Shown piece after piece: positions 19,184 through 30,700 of a DNA stretch of 37,833 nucleotides (position 1 is its first letter; every line of letters starts with the position of its first letter). Made by a program: the position numbers and the translations under genes. Below the pieces are notes generated by a model, which saw only the letters and a list, made by a program, of their open reading frames with translations, was not told where the DNA came from and searched no databases. The stretch comes from Mesotaenium endlicherianum (Eukaryota > Streptophyta > Zygnematophyceae > Zygnematales > Mesotaeniaceae), in the NCBI GenBank assembly GCA_009602735.1, contig WELA01007202.1, positions 176,845 through 214,677 of the forward strand. The letters run 5' to 3'.

Positions 19184-21043
19184 TCATGAAGCAACCATAA
19201 AGCCTTCATAATTTACATGCACAGATAAATCATATGTAGGAAGTACTGTACCTGCAGCTTTGCAGACAGCTGTTGAATTAGTGCAAATCTGTAAGATGTT
19301 GTCTGCGCCAAGTTGGTCAATTACCTCACGAAACAAGGCAGCAAGGTAGGCAGCACTCTTGGTCATATTCTCAGTGTTGACGGCCTTCAGGAAGACCTCG
19401 CCCTCAGCAAAAGCAGCCATAAAGTTCATGAGGGGTCTCTTTGTGTGGTCGGTCCACCCATCTGACGTGATCTTGAACTTGTTAACTCCAGCCCTCTCGA
19501 TGAATTGCGCCACTTGTTTATCTGTAACAGCAGCTTCTTGTCCAGCAAAACAATTCTCAAGCGGTCAACTTTAGGAGGCATGTACCCGAGCCTTCACCAC
19601 AGCTGTAAAAATTTCTGAATAAGATAAGTTGTTGGCAACATTGAACGCCAATGCATTGTCATTAAAAACCTAGCTATGGCCTGATCTGCAAATTCTCTAT
19701 GGCTGATATTAAAAGCATCCTCCAAAGTAGTTTGACTCCTACCTTGACCCAGTGGACCTGAAGCAATGCAATGCTTATCAGCTACGACATCAGCCATGGC
19801 AACTTTAAGACGCAACTCCCTAATGAGGCGCAACTCATCTGCATTCTTGTGCTTCAAAATTCTCTTCATATCATCTTCGTGCACGACAGCTGTATGATGC
19901 TCAGCGACATCCAGATCCACCTTTGGGCATATAGCTATGCCCCGCCCCCTGATTTGAGCCAAGTGGAGGCAGATTCTAGTACACGCTCTCGACGTCTCCA
20001 TGTCATAAAACTTGCACCTCACCTTGCCATGCTTGGAACCCTGAGAGTCAGGTATGAAAGTAACATACTGCCACTCAGAGCGTTCCCCACTAGACGGGTA
20101 TCCAAATGCAGATTGATTCCCTGACAAAAAAGCAAAACAGCACAAGCACAAAAGAAGTGCGATCAGCATAAGCAGCGAGCAGCCAATAGAATACTTGCAA
20201 AGTAGCATAAACAGGAACCAGGTTAGCAGCAAATAGCAAAAGACAAAAAATTGCAAGCAGCAAACAGAAAGGACTACAAAAGAAATGCAACAGCAGCAGC
20301 CAGCAATCAATAAAATTACTTGCAAAAGACCACAAAGAGGAAGCTGGCTAGCAGGTTACAGTAATGACAAAAAGCTGACTGCAAGCTGCAAAGCAGACAA
20401 ATTAACATAACAGAGTACAAACACAAAACAGAAGCCATTAGCAGCAGCAGCCAGCAACCACAAAAATATTAGCAAACTAGCATAGACAAAAAGCAGGTTA
20501 GCAGCAAACAGCAAGGACAGAATACAACAACCAGCAAACTTAAAGGAGCACAAATTAAATGCAACAGCAGGAGCCAGCAATCAAAAAGAAAGAATACTTT
20601 CAAAGGAGCATACTTTCAACAGGGAACTATATGAATCAGATGAGACATATTGTGGCAAGCCCCAAACACGAATGACCACACAAGAAAAGATCGGCAACAG
20701 ACAACTAGAGCAAGATAACACAACACTTACACTAAAAAATAATCAGGGGAAAACCCAGCAGCAGAAGCACAAATGTAACGCACACAGCAGCCAGTATGAA
20801 CCACAAACACTACCATCAAAATTGCCAACAGGCAGCCCCATGAGAACATCGCACTGAGCATGGAACAAAGCCCCACAACATACAAACATATAGTCGGGAG
20901 CAAGAGCAATAGTAATGTTGGTTGCACTAACGTTTCTTTTGAGAAACATTGCCATCTCTCGCACTTGAGCCCTCCTCCACCTCCACTGGTGGCTCATCGT
21001 CGTCTTGTAAGTCCATGAGAAGCGAGTCCCCACGATCGCCCAT
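19184..21043 (-). pseudogene. hAT-like transposase remnant (BED finger, DUF659)
   Basis: Minus-strand, with at least two exons. Exon 1 is 21043-20932 (ATG, acidic MGDRGDSLLMDLQDDD...) with donor GTTAGT. Exon 2 starts at 20120 after TTTTTGTCAG; the join gives a sensible phase. Exon 2 has a BED-like finger (KVRCKFYD...CTRICLHLAQIRGRGIAICPKV). After at least two frame shifts between 19680 and 19515 it continues into the DUF659 segment FKITSDGWTDHTKRPLMNFMAA, FLKAVNTENM and LQICTNSTAVCKAAG. A donor GTACAG follows at 19251-19250. The C-terminal hAT dimerisation region is missing. The intron is made of AGCAAACAGCAAAA-type low-complexity DNA. Confidence 0.78.
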
Positions 21044-21530
21044 GTTCACCAATACTCTAACAACAAATGATTATAAGAAGTTGAGCGGCATTAGCAAGAA
21101 TGGAGGCTAGAAGTCTGAAGAGAAAAACATACAGCAGCGAAGCATTGAAGTTGCACACAAGGAGAAGATGGTGACCACTGACTCGTGAACAAATTGGTGG
21201 GCTATAGTGTGTCGATCTTGTGCATTAAAGTGAAAGTTTATCGACGTCCATGGTCATGGAGGGATAAGAAATGTTGACAGCTGTAGTAATTGAAACTGCA
21301 ATGTGACCCCGTCAGCCATTTACCGCGTAATTTGCGATGACTGGACGCGTTTCCGTTATTGGTTCGGTCAGTCTGTCAGAGTCCACGAGTTTTTTTACTA
21401 CGCACACGCGCGACCGATTTATACGTCGATTTTTGCACCGAAACACATATTTAGGTCGTAATACGTGCACCTGCGACGTAATACACGTGTACGTCTACGT
21501 TTTACGTATAAGACAAAAACGTATTCCATA
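21044..21530. other. Gene-free stretch upstream of the hAT remnant
   Basis: About 490 bases; the part next to 21043 would be the hAT 5' region. From 21330 to 21530 the sequence is rich in ACGT/CGT trinucleotides. No gene, no clear terminal repeat seen. Confidence 0.45.
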
Positions 21531-22480
21531 ACTAGGCCAATAAGGTCACACCACCCACGACCTTGCCCAGTCTACCTTTGTAAGGTCATAGGTTTATGAA
21601 GTGCATTTTTGAGTTTCATGAAAGTATGTTTTGATTGTATAGTAGTGTAGAGTGCATTGTTGTGGTCATTTTGATATAAAGTTCATCAAATTTGGTCAAG
21701 TATTGAGAGAGTTATAGATTTCCGAAGTTTAATTAGTTTTGAGATTGGTTGACGACTGTCCTTAATTCGCAGTGAGCGCGACCGTCGGATTGACCGACAG
21801 CGTCGAGCCATCTGGCCGTTAGAGTGAATTTGAACCTTCACGTGAGTTCGGCTGACGTGGAGTGCCGACTAGGTCAATTTACCTAGAAGTTTCGGATTAG
21901 CGTAGCACGTCTAAGTTAGTATATTCTAGATATTTCAATGCATGCATGTGGACGTCAAATTGGCCCGACACGTCAGATAAGACTGATCTGGCTTACTCAC
22001 AAATATTCTAGAAGGGACAATTTGACAAACACTTAAGAAAATTTGGTGCTAAGCGGACGGCCCTCCCGCCTAGGGGCGAGCGGCCGTTGTAGAAAACTAT
22101 AAATAGATATAACTACTTTATTTCTTATCAGTTTTCACTTCTGTAAATTTCTACGGGTTTGTAATGACAAGGCCTTTCATCCTACATCATTTGTGAGCAC
22201 TTTCTTGCTACTCAAAATGTTGAGTACCTAAGCTTTCTTAGTGATACGCCGCTGCACTCTTTAGTATGATTGCAACTAGTTCCTTTCCTCGTGAGTTACT
22301 ACGCTTCCACTAGGGCACTTTGCCCCTTTCAACCTTACATGTGTAGCACCTGACTTGGCGCCTTTAACTAATCCTCTTTACATATGTGGCACCTGACTTG
22401 AACCTGTTGACTAGTCTGCTCCACATGTGTAAGACCTGACTTGACGCGCCGAGACGTCGCTTTTTCTGTCAGGAGAGTGA
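21531..22480 (+). mobile_element. 3' UTR of a truncated Ty3 element, interrupted by a solo LTR
   Basis: The plus strand matches the reverse complement of 10362-10540 (ccaataaggtcacacc block, 43-bp repeats, GACGCGCCGAGACGTCGC) in two pieces, 21531-21578 and 22332-22480. Between them lies the LTR 21579-22331. Everything upstream in the element is lost. It ends in PPT AGGAGAGTGA before the LTR at 22481. Confidence 0.85.
21579..22331 (+). repeat. Solo LTR of a second family, TSD ACCTT
   Basis: A 753-bp TGTAAGG...CTTTCA segment flanked by ACCTT at 21574-21578 and 22332-22336. Removing it and one ACCTT restores the 43-bp repeat block of the host element. It contains a TATA box TATAAATA at 22098-22105. 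A degraded relative lies at 6460-6850. Confidence 0.9.
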
Positions 22481-22982
22481 TGTAGTGATTTGAGTTATAA
22501 TATATTAGTATGCATATATTTTAATGTTTTTGAATATATATGAAGTAGTATTGTGTGGAGTCAAGTGTGAATAGATACTCTAGTGACTTGGTTCATGTCC
22601 TTTGAACCTTCTAAGGCATTTTCGAAGTTAGAGGAAAGACCTAGAAGAACTCCATGTGGCAAAAGTCAAATGTGCCATTTTTAGGTCAAAAGGGCATATG
22701 TACATTATTCTAGAAAGAGGTGGCAAGTTTTGGGATGTGTTGGGTGCCAATACATCAACATGCAACTTTCTAGAAATTATTTATGTAGCAAGTATATAAA
22801 CAAGAGCTAGAACATAGACAGGCATTTCAGAATCACTCTTGTACTTGCCAAATTCCAGAAATATATTAACTTTCAAGAAGCCATCTCTCTTTCAAGAAGC
22901 TACCACTTGTGTTCAAAGATTTTGTCTTGAATAGATATAGTATTACATTTCACTAAGTACTTTATCTATGTGTTTCACTACA
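22481..22982 (+). repeat. 3' LTR of the truncated Ty3 element
   Basis: A 502-bp plus-strand LTR of the TGTAGTGATTTGAG family, preceded by the element's 3' UTR and PPT. It belongs to the long subfamily that keeps the 20-bp segment lost at 9879 and 16057. Confidence 0.92.
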
Positions 22983-23560
22983 CATAAAGCTGAAGTGTGT
23001 TGGAGCAGAGGTATAGTTGAAATTTGAGAAACCAGTGATGGGCAGACTTACTCGGCACCCACCAATGTCTCCCCTCTTGTCCTATATGGATAGCAAATGA
23101 AGGAAAAAGAAAGGCGTCCAGGAGTATGCAAGTTGCTGAAGGCAATGGAGTTCGTCGAAAGCTGGAACCAGAAGGAGGACAAAATATTATGCCTACTGCT
23201 CAAAGAGGTACCTCCTCAACCTGAAGAAGTGGTTGAGAAACAGGTGAACGCTCGGAACACCCCACTGCTGCAAAAATTTATTGCTCAGTATGATGGTGTT
23301 TTGAACATGCCCCTAAGACTGCCACCTAAGAGGGAGGTAGATCGTAGGATTGATTTGGTACCTGGGAGTCAACCTCCTTGGCAAAGCACTTATGGCTTAT
23401 CTTATGTGGAGAGTGAAGAATTAAAAAAACACAAATTAAGGAACTAGAGGAAAATGGTTACATATTTCCTAGTAAATCACCTTATGACGTACCCATCTTA
23501 TTTGTATAAAAGAAAAATAGGCAGCATGCGAATGTGTGTGGATTATAGAGCCCAAGGCTG
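22983..23560 (+). pseudogene. Plus-strand gypsy pol remnant (pre-RT/RT start)
   Basis: Related to the remnant at 17246-18880 but in opposite orientation. Readable parts: EVCWSRGIV, then from 23097 KLLKAMEFVESWNQKED, LLLKEVPPQPEEVVEKQ, LRLPPKREVDRRIDLVPGSQ, TYGLSYVESEELKK, and after a frame change SKSPYDVPILF and MRMCVDYRA. It stops near 23560 within RT. The LTR at 22481-22982 directly abuts it. Confidence 0.8.
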
Positions 23561-24578
23561 TGCAATGCAATGTGTGGCCCACACTAAGTAGAAGATATTT
23601 TGTGGCGTTAGAGTGTATCTTTGATTGCAGGTAACAGCATGGGTAACAGTCTTCCGCCTCCTCTATGTATGGCTAACCTGTCAGTAGAAGTCGGTGGAAA
23701 CAGGTTGCGCGTCGCCTGAATATTTCATTGTTGTAGGTCATTGTAGATGGTTCAGATCAGTTCAGACAGAGCCCGAGCGCCAAGCGACATGTCACTGTGT
23801 AAAGTTAGCCCAGGATATTGCGAATTATTGTAACGGAACATGTTCGTCGTATTCAGTCGAGCTTTACGAAAGAGGAGCTGCAGGGACTGGCATGTCTGGA
23901 CTCGCACTTTCACTTTCTTTCGTCTTGTTTCACCTGAGAATTTTCGTTACCACCGAGGGCTGAAACCGGTATATTGAAAGTTCACCCTACAGGCTACACT
24001 GGGCTACACTCATGTAGTTCATGATGAGCAGGCGAGTACCGACAAGGCACTGCATCACTGTAACTGTAGTCTGTGATTACATAATACAGCCCATCAAGAT
24101 CTGCCCGAAGCTGGACTACAACATGTCACAATATGCGTACTGCATGGGTATCAGGACACAGGCTCCAGCCCGGTCCAGCCCCAGTCAATCCTGCCAGTCC
24201 AGCGCACGCTAAGGACAGCTATGGAGTCGGGTACCATATGATAGCCCACTCCCGCAAAGTCTCTCGATAGCGACGGTTATCCGTGGTCATGCATATATGT
24301 TTGCAGGATTGGGGAGTGTTCTTGAGTGCTACAAACTCTCCGTGTTCTGCCAACAAATTTTGTCGATTCTATTGAGTGCAAGCGTCAGCACGCAGCTGAT
24401 TGCAGAATAGGTAGCCATTTTACTCGAAAGCTGAAATATAAGGTTAAAGAGGACCTCGCTGAAACATAAGCTATAAGGACCTCGCTTAGTGATTTTGAGA
24501 CAAGCCTACGACAATTCAATCTTAGAAGTAGCTCCAGCAGTGCATGGATTGTACAGAGAAGCAGTGAAGTCCGACAAA
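23561..24578. other. Gene-free stretch upstream of the beta-helix gene
   Basis: No recognisable gene or element. It presumably includes the promoter of the gene at 24579. A short direct repeat AGGACCTCGCT lies at about 24449 and 24476, and TATA-like AATATAAGG at about 24432. Neither is proven. Confidence 0.4.
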
Positions 24579-27500
24579 ATGGAGCCTAGATTGAGAATTG
24601 TAAGCAGCGTCGCCATTGTCCTCTCTCTGTCGTAGGGTCTTGTGACACGTTGTCATTGTTCTCTTGTCCAGGTAGCATGCATCCAGACCATCCACTGTTC
24701 TCTTGTCTGGGTAGCATGCATCCAGACCATCCGTTTTAGGGGGTAAAAAATTATTGTATTGCACATAAACATTAATCGACACGAGGCGAAATCAGGCAGG
24801 GCACGGTTTGAGAAGCGGTCAACAGGACAAGCTGGCCAGTGTCGACAGCCAACTCAGCATTTGCAAGCGTACCCTGCCGTGGGGGCAGCTGTACTGACGA
24901 CTTGCTTTCCTCCGTACTGCTGTCGTACGTGGCAGCTGGCATTGCTCTTGGCGGGTCTCCTCTTGGTGAGCCAAGCTGAGGCCAAGTCATGGTTTCCGTT
25001 CGCACTGAGAGGGGCATCACAGGGTCTTGAGGAGTCGTCGTCGTTGTCGTCTTCCCGTCGGATGCTGGCTGACGCCTCGCAAGCGCCCGGCCAGGCGTCC
25101 GATAACGGCAAAAAGAAGGAAGACGTCGACTTCCTGCCTACTCCCCAAGGGCCAATTGCACCTCCCTCCCCCCCAGTCAAAGCGTCCCCACCTGCCAGAT
25201 CTCCCCCCCCGCCTAGACCTCCTCCCCCACCGAGNNNNNNNNNNNNNNNNNNNNNNNNNNNNNNNNNNNNNNNNNNNNNNNNNNNNNNNNNNNNNNNNNN
25301 NNNNNNNNNNNNNNNNNNNNNNNNNNNNNNNNNNNNNNNNNNNNNNNNNNNNNNNNNNNNNNNNNNNNNNNNNNNNNNNNNNNNNNNNNNNNNNNNNNNN
25401 NNNNNNNNNNNNNNNNNNNNNNNNNNNNNNNNNNNNNNNNNNNNNNNNNNNNNNNNNNNNNNNNNNNNNNNNNNNNNNNNNNNNNNNNCCCAGCCCCCCT
25501 CCCCCCGGATGGCTGTCACCCGTTCCAGCGAGTGAGTGCTCCTCTCCTCCTCCCCCTCGCTCACCGCCACCAATGCTGAAGTATGCTGCTTTTCTGCCGC
25601 CTCTTCTTCCTTTGGCAGGAGCCCTGGCATGCTCTCACTGACTGCTTTTGTTCGCTCTCCCTCTCTCCGAAAAGAATCTCTTTGTCGTATGAACGTCTCA
25701 TGCTCTGCGGCTGTCATGTGCTCTCTCTCGAGTCACCAGCCTGCAAATCCCCTAACCCGCTGCCGTGGCGGTGGTGACTGCTTCAGCCGGGCCGTGCTCG
25801 ACGGGCCCCGTCGTGATCGAGGTCAACAGCGCGGACGATATCATGTCGCGCACGCGCTACAGCCCCACCACTACGGTGCTGCTCTACTTCCGGAAGGACA
25901 TCCAGCTCGCCACGGGCCTCGTGTTCGACGGCAACTTCTCCTGCACCATCCTCATGTCGCCCGATGCGGTACGTGCACATCCCGCCTTCCCCTACCTCCC
26001 CTCCCCCCCCTCTCTCTCTCCATAGATTGAGTTGCCTGACTGTCTGGCTCTGACTTCTGACCGCTGCGTACTCCCGGTGGTTTGCGTGTCCATGTGCGCG
26101 TGCGCTCACACAATGCCAGGCGGGCAACACGGTGTGGCTGCCGCTGGACACGATGCCGGTGCTGACCATCAAGGGCGCCAACAACATCCTCATCAACAAC
26201 GTCGACTTCAGCCTCGGCCTCACCAGTGAGTATCTGCCGCCGCTGCCGCCGCTGCTGCCGCTGCTGCTTCTGCTGCTCCCGTCGTTCTCATTCTCTGTTG
26301 GGCTGTTTCGATACCCCCGCTGACAAACCATGCCGACGTGTTCACCGACTGTCGTGACACGGCATGTCTGAATTGCTTCGGTTCAGCGACTGTCGCTGAG
26401 CCGACCAACCCCCCCACGCTCATTCAATCTTCTGACCGATCGACGATCCCGATGCATCTCCCGCCTCGTGCAACTTTTTATTGCGCAGGCGGGTCCGGCG
26501 CGTGCGCGACGGCGTCAAATCTGCCCCTCCTGGCGTTCAAGGGGTTCGCCCCGCCCGTGTGCCCGGCCATCTACGTCGGCAACTCCTGGGGCATCCAGCT
26601 CACCCAGGTGCGCACCCATTCAATAAACCTGTTACGTTTCATCTGTGGGAATGATGACAGTACATGGTATACATATAATGGTGAACATATAATATATTGT
26701 AGTACATACATCTCTTATGACATACATGCATATATTAAATACATCATAATGTAATGGTTCTGTACATACATAATATACATGCATTAGAATATGTAGGCAT
26801 TACAATATACACATAAAAATGTGTATATGATATGTATGTATTTGTAACATATATAATATATATGTGTGTATCATTCTTGTATGCCCTGACATCGCCGGCC
26901 CCTCCTGGGGCATCCAGCTGACCCAAGTTGGCATCCCTCTATTTTCCGTCTGCCGTCGCGCAGACCGCAATCTTTGGGCGCGTGGACTTTGTCAACGTCA
27001 ACAACACCCTCGTTGACCAAGTCAACTCCACGAGCGTCTCCGTACGCACTCTTCCCCTCGGCTCCTCTCCCCGCCCCCTCGCCCCCCACCTCCCTTCCTC
27101 CTCCCTCCCCTCCACCTTCCCCCTTCCCCCTCCTTCCCCTCCCATNGACACGCCCGGCTTCGAGTCCTTCTTCGCGCAGCAGGTTTGGCTGGCAGTTTCC
27201 ATTCCCTCCTCCCCTCCCTCCCCTTCTCCCCCCCCTTCCGGTTCTCCTTCTCCTTGCAGCAGCAAGACTTCTGTACCGTCTGATGACTACTGGTTGCCTT
27301 TTTTACTTTGATTTATTCCTTCAAGTGATGCTGCGTTTTCTCTCTCCTACCACCTCTATCCCTCCCTCCCTGTCGCAAGGTCGGTGCGCCATCCCTGCGC
27401 CCAGGGCTCGAGGTGCTGACGCGCAAATTCTACAATCTCTGTCTGCTCGCCTCCTCTCCGTTGCTCGTCTCTCTCTCCCTCGTGCTGCAGCAAGACCTGT

Positions 27501-27693
27501 GCACCATCCGCGTCCAGGCTGTTCGCAATGTGAGATCAAGTAATCTTAACAGTCCGTGTCTCCTTCCCTCTCTCTCTTTCTCCCACGTGCTGCAGCAAGA
27601 CCTGTGTAACATCCGCGTCCAGGGCTCCGGCGACGGGCCCAACCTGGTGGACGGCAACTTCAAGATCTCCAACTCCAACATCTGGGGTGAGCT

Positions 27694-27781
<88 letters not shown>

Positions 27782-30700
27782 CATACCTGCCACCTGCAAC
27801 ACCTCTCAAGCCCTGTCTCCCACCCCACCCCTCCCTTGGGCTCTTTCCTCATTGCTGTTTGTCCAGACTTCCGCCAACCTATGGCGGTCTTTATGTCAAC
27901 TTACTGATTGCAGGGCCCAGCGTCGGCATCTGCGCATTGGGCGGCTCCAAGTTGCTCTGGCTTCTGTTCTGACTTTTTGTCGACATGTCCGTTGACACTT
28001 TGCAGGGCCCAGCATCGGCATCTACGTGGTGGGCGGCTCCGTGGGCACGCAGATCGCGAACAACTACTTCACTCAGTTCTCGTGGGCCGCCGTCCAGATC
28101 GGGCAGGGTGTGCACAACGCCGGCGACGCCATGATGACCAGAGTGGAGAGGTGTGTGCCGGTGTGCCGGTGGGCCCCGTGTGTCCGTGTGGTTATGCGTA
28201 TGCGCGTGAGAGAGCGCGTGTGAGTCCATGGTGGCCGGGCGTGTGTCTGTCCGCGCTTGCATGTGGTTCGTATGTGCGTGTGTGTGTGTGTGTGCCTGTG
28301 TGTGTGCATTGTTCACACACTTTTATGTGTCCCGTCGGCAGCAGTGCATGCTGAGTGTGCGTGGGACTTTCTGCCATCCTCTCTTGATGCCTCAGTCTTA
28401 TTTCAGAGCCGCGAAGGCATGGAGTCGACAATCATCTCCTCTGACCTGTTCCTGCTCTGTTTCTATTTTGCTTCTCCGTCTTCTGGTCCGTCCCCCGCCC
28501 TCCTCTTCCCCCCCGGCCCCCTTTTGTTTTGCTCTGTCGCAGAAATTACATATATACGGCGCCAACGGACAAAAAGACGTTCGACAACACGGGCATCTAC
28601 TACGACACGCACTGGGTCAACCCCGGCAACACCGCCAGCTGTAACTACGTCATTGGTGGAGAGCACTGCATGTACCTCGACTACACCAGCTCCGGCATCA
28701 CCGTCGACGGCGGCGTCTGCATCAACGTGAGTCGTGAGAGAAACGTTTCTCTCGCGGCAGCGCCCCGGCTTGCGCTGATTCTTCTTTCTTCTTTCTTCTT
28801 TTTCTATCTCTCGTACTTCCTGTTCCTTTCGTTCCTTTTGTACGTTGTGTGTTTTTGGCATGATGTTTTTCCTTGTCAAGATTGAGTCAGCCTTCATGCT
28901 TTTGACTGTACCGCTTCTTGTCTTTATTTTTCCTCTTAGGACCTGCAGGTCTTTGTCCTCTCTATGCTCTTCATCTCATGCCCTCTCTTTCCACTCTTTG
29001 TGTGGCTGTCTGGCTCTCTTGATCTCTCCTATTTCTGCTTGTGGCTGCCCCGTTCCTTTCATTTACGCATCTGTGCATGCTTGCATGCGTGCGCGGGCGC
29101 CTGCGCGCATGCTTGCCTGCGCGGGTGCATCCGCGCATGTTGCGCATGCACCGCCCAGTGACCTGATCAACACCTGCCGCTTTGTGATGCCCCCCCGGTC
29201 TTCGCGTGCGCTCGCGCGCAGTTTGACGGCAGATACGGCTTTGAAGAGATTTTAACGCCGAGTGATGCTTCTCCCTGCGCCTGCGCGTGCGTGTGTGTGT
29301 GTGCGTGTGCGTGCGTGTGTGTGTCTGTTCGCTCGTGCAGAACAACGACGGGATCAAGATTAACACGGGGCACGACAACAAGGTCAGCGTGGTGTCGGTC
29401 AACCCCTACACCAAGGCCGGGTGGGTCAGCGCGCAGAACTGGAACGTCAACAACTGTCAGACTCGGCCCGGCTGCTGGTGGGAGAAGATCCGCGCCAAGT
29501 ACTACGCCTCCCCCGCCATCCAGTCGGTGAGCTGCCCACTGACCCGCAGCGTTGCGCGCCGCCCACGCCGGTCTCCACGCCGGCCCTGCGCATGCGCATG
29601 AGTACGTGCGTGCGTGCTTTTTGCTGCATGCGTTCATGCGTGCGCGTGCGCGCGCGCGTGCGGGCGAGCTTGTATGTGGTGTGCTTGTGCGTGTGCGAGT
29701 GCGTGTGTGCGGTGTGAGGGTGTGTGCGTGTGTGCGTGCGTGTGCGTGTGCCACCAACTGCAGCGCTTTTCCCGAGTTTGGTGACCTACTGCTGCTCCAC
29801 CTGGGTGCTGACAGCCAAGCAACTCTCCCTGTCCTCGTGTGCGTGCTTCCTTTGCAGCGCTTCCCGGAGCTGGTGAACTACTGCGCCATGACGTCGTACA
29901 ACGGCAACTCGTGCAACGCGCTGCCGGGCCTTCCCGGCGCTGACGTCACGGGCAACTGCAGCGGGCTGCCCACCGGCAACGTGCTGCGCACCGCCATCGT
30001 TAACAGCCAGCGCAAGACCGCCAACTGGTGAGCCCTCCTCCGCATCGTGGCCACGGTCCTCTTTCTCTGATACTTTTTTCCCCTCCAATCAAACAAAAAT
30101 GTATGATAAAGAAAATGTAACGTCAAAAAATGAAGATAGAAGGCGAGCTTTGGCTTGCTCACCCGTTGACCCGCTGACTTGCCAACCCCCTGACTCATGC
30201 TTCTTCTCTTCCTCTTCTTTCTCCCTCTGTATCAAACCTTCCTGCAGGCCCGGCTTCCCCAGCACTGCCCCCATTGACACGTTGTTCTGTTGACCCGTTG
30301 CTCGCGTTTCCCGTTGACCCGCTGACCTTGACCCGCTGACCCGTTGACTCTTTTCCTGTCGGATCTCTGTGCAGGCCCGGCTACCTGAGCCCCGGCCCCT
30401 TTGACCTTTCGCTGTACAACCAGATACAGTTCACCATCTACAACACTTCCAGTGCGTGCTCCTCCTCTTCCCTCCCCTCTCTCCCAGTAGTAGCGCAGCC
30501 CCCGCGAAGCCCCCCTAGCGCTAGCCCCCCCAGCCCATAGCCATAGTCCCCCTAGCCCCTACCCCCTAGCCCTTCGCCCCCCTAGCTCTCTAGCCCCTAG
30601 TCCCTAACCATAGTCCCCCCAGCCCCTAGCCTCTACCCTAGCCTTCACGTGCAATGTGCCGCACGCCTCCCGCTGACCTGCAGTACTTTCCCCCTCCTCC

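Noticed and set aside
27693..27783. CRISPR-like or regulatory repeat
   Set aside because: Simple CT/CA microsatellite in an intron; no spacers.
30495..30650. Interstitial telomere repeat
   Set aside because: Units are CCCTAGCC/CCATAGTCC; only isolated CCCTAA occurs, so it does not match CCCTAAA arrays.
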